From assembly GCF_940670685.1 (NCBI RefSeq), contig NZ_OW711693.1, positions 3,224,001-3,288,000 on the forward strand: a DNA stretch of 64,000 bases, read 5' to 3'. A model generated the notes under the pieces. The model was not told where the DNA came from. It searched no databases and worked only from the letters and a program-made list of their open reading frames with translations. Numbering within the stretch: position 1 is the stretch's first letter; every line of letters starts with the position of its first letter. This DNA comes from Anaeropeptidivorans aminofermentans. GTDB taxonomy: Bacteria; Bacillota; Clostridia; Lachnospirales; UBA5962. Made by a program: the position numbers and the translations under genes. This document shows, piece after piece, positions 37,910 to 47,254 of the stretch.

Positions 37910-39455
37910 TTAAGTCTTTTAAAGTTCATAGGTCAATAAGCAGTCCTCCCCTGGGCAGTCCATTTTTCTGTAAAGCAGTATAAATTTTATATTTATAGTA
38001 AATCAGCCATTGAAATAAAAGGAATCTTCTAAAGTTAAATAAGTCTGCCTACTTGTTCTTGCAAGATACAATATTTCTTTAGTATCTATGGGAAACAAAC
38101 GTGTTTGGGATCGTCTTTTAAGAATTAGTAATACGTATCAATTTTTAAAATTTGCAGCATTTTATATAAGCATTGTACAAATTTAAAAACGCAGAAAAAG
38201 GATAGGAATTGTAATAAGCTTGCTTTTATGTCACTATTCATAGAGAGCTTAAAACTGCATAAAATCAAGAAATATGAATTGAGAAGAATTTATCTGTCAT
38301 ATGGTTAGAAATTTGAAAACGAATTTATCGACTATAAAGAGGCTCACTTAAAAATGGTTTATATGTTTTTTCAAGTGTGCTTTGTATAAATTAGCGTATT
38401 TTATTGGGCGAATCCGTTAAGATAGAATCTTTGAGATATGGCTTAGATGCGAATAGACAATTATAATCTTGCCTATCTTAACTTATTGTATCGCTCATAT
38501 TTTATATATTTTGTATATAATTAGAACGTTTCAATAATTTTCAGTAGTCATTTTTATTATTTTACACCCTAAAATTTTCTGTGTCAACACAAAAATGCAA
38601 CATATTAGAAATTCACTTTGCGGTCACTAGGCAATACTTGATACGTCTTCTAGCATTAAACCTATAGCTCTCTTTCTGCGGTAGTGCCTATTTGGATTGT
38701 ATTTATGCGGCTAGCCTTTATTGCAGCAATCAATCCTTTGTATGCTTTTATTTGAAGAAATATATCTTCAAACATAATACGGAACAGTACTTTTAAAATA
38801 GCTCATACGATTAAGACTGAAACCGTTATTTTTGTGAAGATAATGTATGCCGCTATCCCGTGTAATAGGTTTACGGTTAATTTTACAGGAAAGCTGTATA
38901 AAAAATTATTGTATTATAGAAACATAGAGCTAAGCCTTTATTTTGATACAATTTATAGGCATAAAGTAGCAGAAAAATGAACATCATAATAATTGAGCGA
39001 TTTGGTACGGATTAAAATATTTGCACTGCACTATGAAAGGGTAAATATAATAATATTTTTTATCCGTGACCATATTAACAGGATTATACTTATAAATAAT
39101 TGAATCATTCTTTGAAAAGGCCCGTATCAAGGATTCAGATGCAGCTAAGGAGTAATGCTTGCATTAAAAATTAATACCCCATCTGCATTTGGTTTTTTTG
39201 TCGGTGCGTACGTCCTTGCACATTTATAAAAGCAAAAAAATTAAAATACTGTAATTTCAAGGCAAATATTTGGATATTTGTTGCAATTGCAATGCAAATA
39301 TTTCCTTTTCTATGATAGACTGAATACAAACAAGGAAAAATATAGGAATTTGCCGCCAGAGGAGAAACACCTTTACTAATAATCATCTAATTGATAAGAT
39401 AAACCGCGCACTGATGGGCTTTTGACAGATATGAACTTTAAGGACATTCCAAAGA
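37910..39455. other. Long intergenic region without recognisable gene
   Basis: About 1.5 kb of AT-rich sequence. All frames are short, and none has a ribosome site plus family resemblance. It may contain promoter elements of the DUF438 gene or decayed DNA. Confidence 0.4.
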
Positions 39456-39492
39456 AAGGGACGTTTTATGATAATTTTAAAAGTACGTCCCT
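39456..39492. promoter_or_regulatory. Inverted repeat in the DUF438 leader
   Basis: AGGGACGT and ACGTCCCT arms enclose about 20 bases, roughly 80 bases before the DUF438 ATG. It could be an attenuator or an operator. Confidence 0.35.
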
Positions 39493-39570
39493 GTAAAAGT
39501 TAGATATGGATAAGATTAAATAACAACCGGCCGAGAACAAATCCTTGGTCAAAGAATAGGAGGTATTAAA

Positions 39571-40773
39571 ATGAGTCAGGAAATTAATAATCGGGAATAC
39601 CGCAAAAATGTGATTAAAGACCTTCTGCGTAAGCTGCATGAAGGCCAGACCGTAGATGACGTCAAGCATGAATTTGACGAGGCCTTCTCCGGGGTTTCCG
39701 CCTCGGAAATCTCAGAGGCGGAGCAGGCGCTGATTGCGGAAGGCCTGCCGGTACAGGAGGTGCAGCGGCTTTGCGATGTTCATGCAGCCGTTTTTAAAGG
39801 CAGCATTGAGGAAATTCATGCACCCGCCGATGCTTCCCAGATGCCCGGTCACCCTGCCCATACCCTCAAGGCAGAAAACAGAGCGCTTGAGCAGCTGATT
39901 ACCGAAAAAATCCGCCCGGCGCTGCAAGCATTTTCAGACAGAAAGCTTGCTGCCGAGGAGCTCGCTGAAGAAATCGAAGCTCTAAAGCAGATTGATAAGC
40001 ATTACCTGCGTAAAGAGAACCTGTTTTTCCCTTATATGGAACAGTACGGAATTACTGCTCCCCCTAAGGTTATGTGGGGTGTGGATGATGAAATACGTGC
40101 TCTGATTAAGGAAACCTCCGCCTTAGCCAAGGCCGGTGACAAGGCCATAGTGGCAAAGCTCGAAGAGACACTGACCCGTATAGAAGAAATGATTTTCAAG
40201 GAGGACAATATCCTCTTGCCTATGCTTCTGGAAACCTTGACCCCTCAGGAATGGAAGAATATTGCAGATGAAAGCGACGAGCTGGGCTACTGCCTGATTG
40301 ACCTCCCTGTTTCATGGCAGCCTACAGCGGCGGCAGATGCTGTGTCGCCCCCCACAACACCGGAAAGCGGCGATATTGCCTTACCTACGGGATTTTTATC
40401 CGCCACGGAACTTACACATTTATTTAATGCCCTCCCTGTGGATATTACCTTTGTAGGAAAGGACGACACGGTACGCTATTTCTCTCAGGGTGCAGAGCGC
40501 GTGTTTCCCCGCACGAAGGCCATCATCGGCAGAGAGGTTGCCAATTGCCATCCCCCTGCCAGTGTCCACATTGTTGAAGGCATTATAGCCGACTTAAAGT
40601 CTGGCAAAAAGGATCACGAGGATTTTTGGATTAAAATGGGCGGCAAATATATCTATATTCGTTATTTTGCAGTACGAGATGAAAAGGGCGAATACCTCGG
40701 CGTACTTGAAGTCACTCAGGACATCGCATCTATTCAGCAGATTGAGGGCGAAAAGCGCCTTGTATCCGAATAA
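39571..40773 (+). CDS. DUF438 / hemerythrin / PAS-domain protein
   Basis: A 400-residue cytoplasmic protein. Residues 1-75 fit DUF438 (VIKDLLRKLHEGQTVDDVKHEFDEAF, then EISEAEQALIAEGLPVQEVQRLCDVHAAVF). About 90-240 is a hemerythrin-like four-helix region with candidate iron ligands in PGHPAHTLKAENRALE, IDKHYLRKENLFFPYME and IFKEDNILLPMLLE. About 285-395 is a PAS domain (LPVDITFVGKDDTVRYFSQG to GVLEVTQDI). Such proteins are thought to sense oxygen, nitric oxide or redox state. AGGAGG precedes the ATG, and a strong terminator follows. Confidence 0.88.
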   Translation: MSQEINNREYRKNVIKDLLRKLHEGQTVDDVKHEFDEAFSGVSASEISEAEQALIAEGLPVQEVQRLCDVHAAVFKGSIEEIHAPADASQMPGHPAHTLKAENRALEQLITEKIRPALQAFSDRKLAAEELAEEIEALKQIDKHYLRKENLFFPYMEQYGITAPPKVMWGVDDEIRALIKETSALAKAGDKAIVAKLEETLTRIEEMIFKEDNILLPMLLETLTPQEWKNIADESDELGYCLIDLPVSWQPTAAADAVSPPTTPESGDIALPTGFLSATELTHLFNALPVDITFVGKDDTVRYFSQGAERVFPRTKAIIGREVANCHPPASVHIVEGIIADLKSGKKDHEDFWIKMGGKYIYIRYFAVRDEKGEYLGVLEVTQDIASIQQIEGEKRLVSE

Positions 40774-40892
40774 AAATGCAAGGCCTGCCATAACCACATA
40801 AAATCCAATACTGCATTTTAATGAGTGCCTTCATACAGCATTGATGCTAAAGGCAAAATAATATAACAAGCTAATCAAGTAAAATAGAAAAC

Positions 40893-40930
40893 AATAATAA
40901 GAGCCGTCGAATTTGACGGCTCTTATTATT
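40893..40930 (+). terminator. Terminator of the DUF438 gene
   Basis: AATAATAAGAGCCGTC pairs perfectly over 16 bp with GACGGCTCTTATTATT around a 6-base loop. Confidence 0.7.
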
Positions 40931-41025
40931 ATATTCTTCTGAATTTTATATACTTCCAGTTGACTAAAGGCTTTGCTTTTGATGGCGGCAAAAAGATTAA
41001 ACTTAGAAATTATCCAATCATGATT

Positions 41026-41163
41026 TATAGTAAATTTAAAGTTAAACAGTAGCAAAGCCGTATATTCACGAAGGCTCAAAAATATACCGTTTCTGAAGGA
41101 AATCCGTGTTTTTGAGCCTTAAGGGAATAGGCTTTTGCTACTTCTTCATGATAAATTTACTAT
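41026..41163. repeat. Family A MITE-like element, copy 7 (well conserved)
   Basis: Nearly identical to copy 4, with intact TATAGTAAATTT / AAATTTACTATA termini. It ends 23 bases before the MetQ-like stop codon. Confidence 0.85.
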
Positions 41164-41185
41164 ATGTAACAAATCTAGGCTTTAT

Positions 41186-41998
41186 TTAGAATGCGGGATT
41201 GCTTGCCCAGCTGTATTCGTCGATTAAAAACTGCCTAACTTTGTCGCTTTTTATGTGGCTGATTAAGGCTTTTATTGCGGCGCTCTCCTTATTGTCACTT
41301 CTGGCAACCAAAGATATTGCATATCCTTCTGTTACATCATCTTGTTTTTCAACATAAAGCCTTTGCTCATCTCCTGTCAGCTCCAGACTCTTTGCATAAG
41401 TAGGATACATAATAGCAAGCCCTGTTTCTGAATATCTTTGGGCGAGGCTTGTTAAGGGTACCCTATCTTCAAATTGTAAATTTTTCGGATTAGAATCGAT
41501 GTCTTCAACGGTAATCCCAACGGTCTTGTTATCCTTAAACGTAAGCAGCCCTGCTTGACCCAGTAAATGCAATGCTCTGCTGATATTTGTTGCATCGTCT
41601 GGAATTGTAATGCTTGCTCCTTCCGGTATTTCTTCAAGGGCAGTATAGTCTTTTGAATATAATGCGAAAGTAGCATGATAAATAGGCTGTACTGTTACTA
41701 AATCTGAATTATTGCTATTATTAAAAGCTTGCAAAAAGTAATCATGCTGAATCATATTGGCATCTAATTCTTTATTTTTCAGAAGATTATTGGGTGTTTG
41801 GTATTCTGAAAACTCATGGATGTTAAGGGTATACCCTTCTGCTTTTAAATCCTCTTCAATCAGTAATAAAATATCTTTCATGGGATAAAAGGCAACGCCT
41901 ACATTAATCTCTTTATTGTCTTTCGTCTCTGCTGATTTGCACCCTGCTAAAGTAAGTATTACCGCAAATAGAAGTAAAGCTAATAAATTTCTCCTCAT
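41186..41998 (-). CDS. metQ: MetQ/NlpA-family substrate-binding lipoprotein
   Basis: A 270-residue lipid-anchored receptor for methionine or a related amino acid. The signal peptide MRRNLLALLLFAVILTLAGCKS has the lipobox LAGC. The mature protein shows family features INVGVAFYPMKDIL, LDANMIQHDYFLQAFN and ITIPDDATNISRALHLLGQAGL. The ATG at 41998 has GGAGG 7 bases upstream; an upstream in-frame start would overlap the permease gene. It is the last gene of a metN-metI-metQ operon. No SAM riboswitch or methionine T-box was seen upstream, so another ligand is possible. Confidence 0.88.
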   Translation of the reverse strand: MRRNLLALLLFAVILTLAGCKSAETKDNKEINVGVAFYPMKDILLLIEEDLKAEGYTLNIHEFSEYQTPNNLLKNKELDANMIQHDYFLQAFNNSNNSDLVTVQPIYHATFALYSKDYTALEEIPEGASITIPDDATNISRALHLLGQAGLLTFKDNKTVGITVEDIDSNPKNLQFEDRVPLTSLAQRYSETGLAIMYPTYAKSLELTGDEQRLYVEKQDDVTEGYAISLVARSDNKESAAIKALISHIKSDKVRQFLIDEYSWASNPAF

Positions 41999-42011
41999 CT
42001 TTCGTCCTCCA

Positions 42012-42686
42012 TTATCTTTTGTCAATTTTTTTGGCAATGCCGTTCCCTACGGTCTGCACAATTTGTACGATTAAAATCATCATTACAATGATAATCCACA
42101 TCAATTTGTAATTAAAATTATAGTAGCCTTCATTAATAGCTAAATACCCTAAGCCGCCGCCGCCAATGATACCCATTACCGTAGAATAGGACAGCAAGCT
42201 GATTGTGGTAGAGGTAAAACTCAGTACCAGACCTGTTCTCGCTTCTTTCAGTAAAAACTCAATAAAATACTGAATGGGATTTGCCCCCAAGGCATAGGAG
42301 GTTTCGTAAATATTTTTATTTACGTCCAGCATGTCCTTTTCGGCAAATCTTGCAAATGTAGCCATTCCAATCAGGCTTAAAGGAATTTTTGACGAATCCA
42401 CGCCGAAGCCTGTACCTAAAAGCATCCGGTTAAATGGGATCAATACGATGATAAACAGGATAAATGGAATCGACCGTATGATGTTTATTACGCTTGATAA
42501 GATAAAATACACTATTTTATTCCTGTAGATCCCATTGGCACCTGTAGTAAACAGCACAAATCCAAGCAGCAAGCCAATGAACAAAGAAACAAGCATTGAT
42601 GTAAACATCATATCCATAGTTTCATAAAAGGATTTAAAAATAGCTGCCTTAAAAGCAATAAATATGGTGATATACTCATGCATCAT
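42012..42686 (-). CDS. metI: MetI-type ABC transporter permease
   Basis: A 224-residue permease with about five membrane segments. The family signature is seen in INIIRSIPFILFIIVLIPFNRMLLGTGFG and in the EAA loop YALGANPIQYFIEFLLKEA. MGIIGGGGLGYLAINEGYYNFN is the typical C-terminal block. The start overlaps the metN stop by 11 bases, so translation is probably coupled. GGAGG lies ahead of the ATG. Confidence 0.9.
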   Translation of the reverse strand: MMHEYITIFIAFKAAIFKSFYETMDMMFTSMLVSLFIGLLLGFVLFTTGANGIYRNKIVYFILSSVINIIRSIPFILFIIVLIPFNRMLLGTGFGVDSSKIPLSLIGMATFARFAEKDMLDVNKNIYETSYALGANPIQYFIEFLLKEARTGLVLSFTSTTISLLSYSTVMGIIGGGGLGYLAINEGYYNFNYKLMWIIIVMMILIVQIVQTVGNGIAKKIDKR

Positions 42687-43398
42687 TTTTCAAAGCCTCC
42701 TTGTATGAAACAGGGGTTAATTCCTTTGTGTTCAGTTTGATAATATCTGCAATCTGCCCTTTTTCTATGATTGCAACTCTGCTGCATAAGGCTTTAATCA
42801 CTGATATATCGTGAGAAACCATGACGATTGTTGTACCAAACCTCTCGTTAATATCCTTCAAAAGCTTTAATATTTCATAGCTCATTTTTTCATCTAAAGC
42901 TGAAGTAGGCTCGTCACAAAATATGATTTTAGGATTGGTCATCAAGGTTCTTGCTATGGCAACTCTCTGCTTGCCGCCGCCGGATAGATTTTTAATATAG
43001 GACTTTTCAAAATCTGAAAGCCCGACAAAGGATAATAATTCCCTTGCCTTTTTGCGGCTTTCTGCTCTATTTCCTTTTCGCAGTTTTACCGGCAGAAGTA
43101 CATTATCGAGTACATTTAAATTGCTCAGTAAATTAAAACCCTGAAAAATCATGGATGTATCTTTTACTAAAATATGCCTTGATTTATGATCCAGCTTTTT
43201 CCCCATCAAATAGATATTGCCTTCATCCGGCGCTATAAATCCATTCATCAGCCTCAATATAGTAGACTTGCCGCTGCCGGTCTCTCCCACAATCCCAAAT
43301 ATTTCTTTTTCATCGATAAACACATCGATATTATTTATCACATTGATATCTCTGTCATTTATGTAATATCTTTTTGTTACCTTTTCCAGCCGAATCAT
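42676..43398 (-). CDS. metN: MetN-type ABC transporter ATPase
   Basis: A 240-residue ATPase with Walker A GETGSGKST, Q-loop FQGFNLL, signature LSGGGKQR (usual form LSGGQKQR, with Gly in place of Gln) and Walker B IIFCDEPTSALD. It is shorter than classical MetN (about 340), lacking the C-terminal ligand-sensing ACT-like domain, so it should not show methionine trans-inhibition. It is first in the operon. Confidence 0.88.
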   Translation of the reverse strand: MIRLEKVTKRYYINDRDINVINNIDVFIDEKEIFGIVGETGSGKSTILRLMNGFIAPDEGNIYLMGKKLDHKSRHILVKDTSMIFQGFNLLSNLNVLDNVLLPVKLRKGNRAESRKKARELLSFVGLSDFEKSYIKNLSGGGKQRVAIARTLMTNPKIIFCDEPTSALDEKMSYEILKLLKDINERFGTTIVMVSHDISVIKALCSRVAIIEKGQIADIIKLNTKELTPVSYKEALKNDA

Positions 43399-43796
43399 GC
43401 ATTCACCTACCTGTCTGCGTACAGTTTATAATTATATCAAAAATAATGTACATAGTACACCTTCGTTAACTTATTAAGTGATTTTAACCTATAAAAAAAT
43501 GCTATGACAGTCTTATCCTGCTACAGCATCTCCTTAAATTCTGCCGCCGCATTTATATGGTCATGGTGAACAGCAGGATATCTATAGTTACTTTGTTTAG
43601 ATGACTTTTCCGCCGCCCTCGCTTGCTGATTGTTACGATTCTTTTATCTCACATATTTCATTGTCTCATCGGTACTGCTATTCACAGGTATTGAACCTTA
43701 GCGCATAACAATTATAATTTTTTATGAAGCCGCCGGTATATTCCTGTGAAAAGTAAGATGAATAAAACCGCTTTTCATAAGAAGAGTATTCCTTAT
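43399..43796. other. Intergenic region between metN and the reductase operon
   Basis: About 400 bases. It should hold the metN promoter. No riboswitch or repeat family was recognised. Confidence 0.4.
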
Positions 43797-43830
43797 AAAA
43801 AAGCGCCCCTTTATTAGGGGCGCTTTTTTA
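43797..43830. terminator. Terminator after the selenoprotein reductase operon
   Basis: GCGCCCC (43803-43809) pairs with GGGGCGC (43817-43823), flanked by A and T runs on both sides. It is a bidirectional terminator about 70 bases after the CPWC-protein stop. Confidence 0.85.
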
Positions 43831-43845
43831 TATTTGCCGTCTTAA

Positions 43846-43883
43846 AGGTTCCGGGCATCGCTTAAGCGTGAAACCCGGAACCT
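43846..43883. other. Long hairpin after the CPWC-protein gene
   Basis: AGGTTCCGGG pairs with CCCGGAACCT around a loop holding the palindrome CGCTTAAGCG. It lies between the stop at 43899 and the terminator and may stabilise the 3' end of the operon mRNA. Confidence 0.45.
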
Positions 43884-43898
43884 GATTAAAAGCAAATA

Positions 43899-44504
43899 TT
43901 ACTGAACCAGTTTTTCTATTACCAATTGAAATACCTCAAAGGGCTGGGGGCCGACAACTGCATAAGCGTCATTGAGAATATAAGTAGGAAGGCTGTCGAT
44001 ATCTCTTTGCTGGGCTTCCAATGTATATTTATCAATAGCTGCTGCATATCTGCCGCTTTCCGTCATTCTTCGCATTTCTTCCCCGTTAAGCCCAGCTTCT
44101 TCAGCAGCGGAACTTAACACGTCCCAATTGCCAATATCCTTCCCCTCACCAAAAAGCTTTTTAAATACAGCTTCGTTAAAAGGAAGCAGCCGCCCCTGCT
44201 CACGGGCATATTCGGTAGCTTCAAGGGCAAGCTTTGTATAAACCATATGCTCCGGAAATGTGATAGGAAGCCCATTGACTTTCGCCATACGGCTTACTCT
44301 TTCGTACATATCCGCTTTGCTCGCTTTTTCCTCAGGGGTCATTCTCATGCCCTCCGGAGGAATTTCCGGATGAAGCAGCAAAGGGCGCCAATCAATTTGG
44401 GCGCAGTATTCATACTGCAGCCGTTTTGCGGCAATCTGCCCCAAATAGCACCATGGGCAAAGATAGTCATAATAAACTGTTACTGTAAAATCTTTCAGCT
44501 TCAT
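43899..44504 (-). CDS. DsbA-family thioredoxin-fold oxidoreductase (FrnE-like, CPWC)
   Basis: A 201-residue protein with a thioredoxin fold split by a helical insertion. The active site C16-P17-W18-C19 sits after the first strand (VTVYYDYLCPWCYLGQ), and the cis-proline region follows IDSLPTYILNDAYAVVGPQP. There is no signal peptide, so it acts in the cytoplasm, as do FrnE and 2-hydroxychromene-2-carboxylate isomerase relatives. It is 45 bases after the GrdB-like selenoprotein gene with a good GGGAGG site. In that context it may pass electrons to, or recycle, the selenoenzyme; this is inference. Confidence 0.82.
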   Translation of the reverse strand: MKLKDFTVTVYYDYLCPWCYLGQIAAKRLQYEYCAQIDWRPLLLHPEIPPEGMRMTPEEKASKADMYERVSRMAKVNGLPITFPEHMVYTKLALEATEYAREQGRLLPFNEAVFKKLFGEGKDIGNWDVLSSAAEEAGLNGEEMRRMTESGRYAAAIDKYTLEAQQRDIDSLPTYILNDAYAVVGPQPFEVFQLVIEKLVQ

Positions 44505-44549
44505 ATTTACATTCCTCCCGACTTTGCCTTGGTCACGGCCTTATGGCAG

Positions 44550-45854
44550 CTATTTAAACAGCTGAGGCTTTTCAATATCTGCTTGAAGGGCTTCTAAAGC
44601 TGTGCGTACAATTTTCCTGCGCAAAGTGATTTCAGCGTCAGGCGGCAAAGCCGCATCCCCCATAGGGTGAATAATGCCGTTTCCCTTAACCATACGGTTA
44701 CTGTTTGCCATCATGGCAATATTAGGCAGGCTGGTAATTTGAGCAACAGGAATTCCCGCTCCTTCAATTTCTTTAGCCAAAGTTGCACCGCAACGCGTGC
44801 TGGTGCCTCAGGTGGAGGTGAGAATTACCGCGTCAACGCCGTCTTCTTTCAAGCGTTCAACAATGCCCTGCCCTATCTTTTGGGAATTCACGATGGGCGT
44901 TGCTACACCTGTTGTGCTGTATAACGTTTTATTAAGGCTTTTAATAACACCCATATCCTCCAGTTCCTTCATTACGTCAAAAGGAACAAGCCTGAGAGGG
45001 TTTTCATTTACTTCACGGGTATCGTAACCGCTGTGGTTCGCATAGAATTCCCCGCCCTTCAGGGTATCTCTTTCGCTGAGGTCAATAGAAACGTATTTTG
45101 TTGCTGCGGCCCACTCCAGCCCGTCGGGATTTCCTGCAGGTACGAGACCGCCGTCAGTTACGAGGGCAATTTTGGCCTGTTTTAAATCTTTAACGGCAGG
45201 GGCAGGTTTTACTTCGTCAAAATGAGCTAAATCCAATTCAGGCTTTATTTCTTCTCCTCGGAACTGAGCAAGAAGCATATCTACGGACCTCACCGCCGCC
45301 GATTTATCGGAAAACTTGTTTATAAGGTAGCCCTGGCTGAAATAGCCTTCCTCTTCGGGGCTTCCGATAGGCTCCTTATGAATGAGCTTAAGCCCTATAT
45401 TTAACATCTTGCCTACTAATTTCCTCATGTCCTTGACAACACCGGCGGTTTCTATAATATAAACCTTTGAGCGATATAAATCTACGCCGGGATTTTCCTT
45501 ATACATGCCTGTTACAGCCGGAATACCCAGCTTTTCCTGAACCCCTGCGCAAATGGCGCCGCAGGCATAACCGTAGCGACCGGCGTTGAAAGCGGGACCC
45601 GCGATAACTAAATCAGGTTCATATTTTTTTACCAACTCACAGAAGATATCCGGCAGTTCTTCAATACACTCTGCCGCCGTATTGTCACCGCATATAACGG
45701 TTGCCACAACCTGACCTTTGTCACCAAGGGCGCTTTGCACCGCAAGGCCCGGGCCTACGGCTCCTTCTTTTACCTGAATTTCCGCCGAGGCCTGTTCTTC
45801 TCCGCCAAGCTGGCCGAAAAACTGATTTGTATATTGTATGACCTTCAATCCCAT
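44550..45854 (-). CDS. GrdB/GrdF/GrdH-like reductase selenoprotein (Sec349)
   Basis: The substrate-specific selenoprotein subunit of a glycine/sarcosine/betaine-reductase-type component B. The frame runs 434 codons if the UGA at 44808-44810 is read as selenocysteine: the residues before it are VDAVILTST and after it GTSTRCGATLAKEIEGAGIPV, which is the conserved Sec region of the family. The N-terminal part has VIQYTNQFFGQLGGEE and VIAGPAFNAGRYGYACG. The segment after UGA is essential and keeps family identity, so termination at UGA is unlikely. The known motif as I recall it is UxxCxxC; here it reads UxxSxxC. The gene follows the GrdE-like subunit. No GrdA, GrdC or GrdD gene is nearby. Confidence 0.9.
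44785..44810 (-). promoter_or_regulatory. UGA codon and candidate bacterial SECIS hairpin
   Basis: Immediately after UGA the mRNA can fold as GCACC (44806-44802) with GGUGC (44789-44785), and inside it GCA with UGC around the loop CGCGU. A compact GC-rich hairpin just downstream of UGA is what bacterial selenocysteine insertion needs. The exact SelB contacts cannot be judged by eye. Confidence 0.55.
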
Positions 45855-45925
45855 TATAAACCGTACCTCCTTCTTTAGGCTTCTCGAACAATCAAATTAC
45901 TTCTGATAAAACCCGTTATAAATCA

Positions 45926-47224
45926 TTAATACTTAACTTCCACCAAATTCGTGTTGCCCATCTGGGCGCCTTGGCCAAACAGAGACGTAAGCCCGTAATT
46001 AAGCTCTCCGTTTGCGTCCTTAAGATGACCGATAACACGCTCAACCGCTTGGGCTGTGACAGCTTCCGTTATATTGCCGGTATTTACCATGGCGGAAGCT
46101 TTCGGGTCGGTAAAGATAATGCCGTTTACCTTATACTTTCCGTCTGGAAGCTTAGCCGCCATATCGTCCATAAGAAGCACGGATTTTATACCGTACTTAG
46201 TGGCATTAACCGCAAACTGGGCAATATCAATCTGGGGAGAACCACCGGTAGCCTTTGTAAGGATTGCCCCGTCGGCACCCATATGCAGTGCCAGCTTAAG
46301 AGCCAAATTTACGTGGGAAACAACATCATGGTCCTCAAGCTGCGCAACTGTAGGGATAACCCCAAGCAGCAGCAAATCCTTACCGTGTCTTTCATAGAGT
46401 TCTTTAAGAATAGGATGGTTTTGAATCGTGTATGTATCAAGGGTTGCCGGAGAAGCCCCGTTAATATTCAGATAAGGATTGATAACGGCTCCGTCAAATA
46501 ATTCGTTGGGATGCAGAAGCATCGACGGCGTCCATGAATACATGCGTCCGTAAATTGAAAATTCTTCTTTCAGGTAATATCTGTAGAGATTCATAATATA
46601 AACTACCTTCGGAAGATTTTCTTTATCCTTTGCTATCTTAGTCAAAGGAGGTAAATCGTATACTTCCACTTCGTCCGGGGTTAAATCTTTGCAGCATGAG
46701 GCAAGATAAACAGCTGCCTTGAAGCCTGCAAGCTTAATGGCCACTTTATAGTTAGGTTCCTTTACGTCAACGCCTTCCGCCGGATAAGTAGTAATGCAAA
46801 TATTATGGGTTTTTGAATATACGGTGTATTCCGCCAACGGCCCTGACATATCAATGATATTTCCGTAAGGCTTTCGTCTGTCGCTGAGATGGCCGCCTGT
46901 ATCGTCAATAAGAATAACAGCGGAACCGCTTAATGCATCCGTAATCCCGTTTCCGACAAATTCAATGGTTTTATTGAGAACCCCCGGAAAGTCGCTCCCG
47001 TCTTTTCTTGCACGAGGCTCTATGGCTTCCATTACCTGAACAATCCGGGCGCTTTCCCCGGGATGTACAAGCTCAATTTCTACCTTGCTGAACTGAATGT
47101 CCTCTTCAAGCATGGTTTCAAGCTCCTGTTTATTGACAGACAATGTTCCGCTGTTGAAGCTCGTTTTTTCTGCAAAAACAACGTCCTTGACAATAAACTT
47201 TTGTAACTCAAGTCGCATATTCAT
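45926..47224 (-). CDS. GrdE/GrdG/GrdI-like reductase subunit
   Basis: A 432-residue protein resembling the proprotein subunit of component B, which in the known enzymes is cleaved to create a pyruvoyl group that binds the amine substrate. Family features include LVHPGESARIVQVMEAIEPRAR, SAVILIDDTGGHLSDRR, and ERHGKDLLLLGVIPT. The only cysteines are C143, C177 and C178; the region around residues 245-270 (DGAVINPYLNINGAS), where I recall the pyruvoyl-forming cysteine in GrdE, contains none. It may therefore use a different residue or mechanism. AGGAGG precedes the ATG. It lies between an MFS gene and the selenoprotein gene. Confidence 0.85.
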   Translation of the reverse strand: MNMRLELQKFIVKDVVFAEKTSFNSGTLSVNKQELETMLEEDIQFSKVEIELVHPGESARIVQVMEAIEPRARKDGSDFPGVLNKTIEFVGNGITDALSGSAVILIDDTGGHLSDRRKPYGNIIDMSGPLAEYTVYSKTHNICITTYPAEGVDVKEPNYKVAIKLAGFKAAVYLASCCKDLTPDEVEVYDLPPLTKIAKDKENLPKVVYIMNLYRYYLKEEFSIYGRMYSWTPSMLLHPNELFDGAVINPYLNINGASPATLDTYTIQNHPILKELYERHGKDLLLLGVIPTVAQLEDHDVVSHVNLALKLALHMGADGAILTKATGGSPQIDIAQFAVNATKYGIKSVLLMDDMAAKLPDGKYKVNGIIFTDPKASAMVNTGNITEAVTAQAVERVIGHLKDANGELNYGLTSLFGQGAQMGNTNLVEVKY

Positions 47225-47254
47225 AAAGCTTCCTCCTTTTCTCCCGCAAGTCCG

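Noticed and set aside
43399-43800. SAM riboswitch or methionine T-box ahead of the metNIQ-type operon
   Set aside because: No matching conserved sequence or leader terminator was found, so the ligand stays open.
44550-44780. Separate small gene downstream of the GrdB-like gene
   Set aside because: It is in frame with the upstream gene across a UGA, continues the family sequence and includes the conserved cysteine after selenocysteine, so it is the C-terminus of the same selenoprotein.
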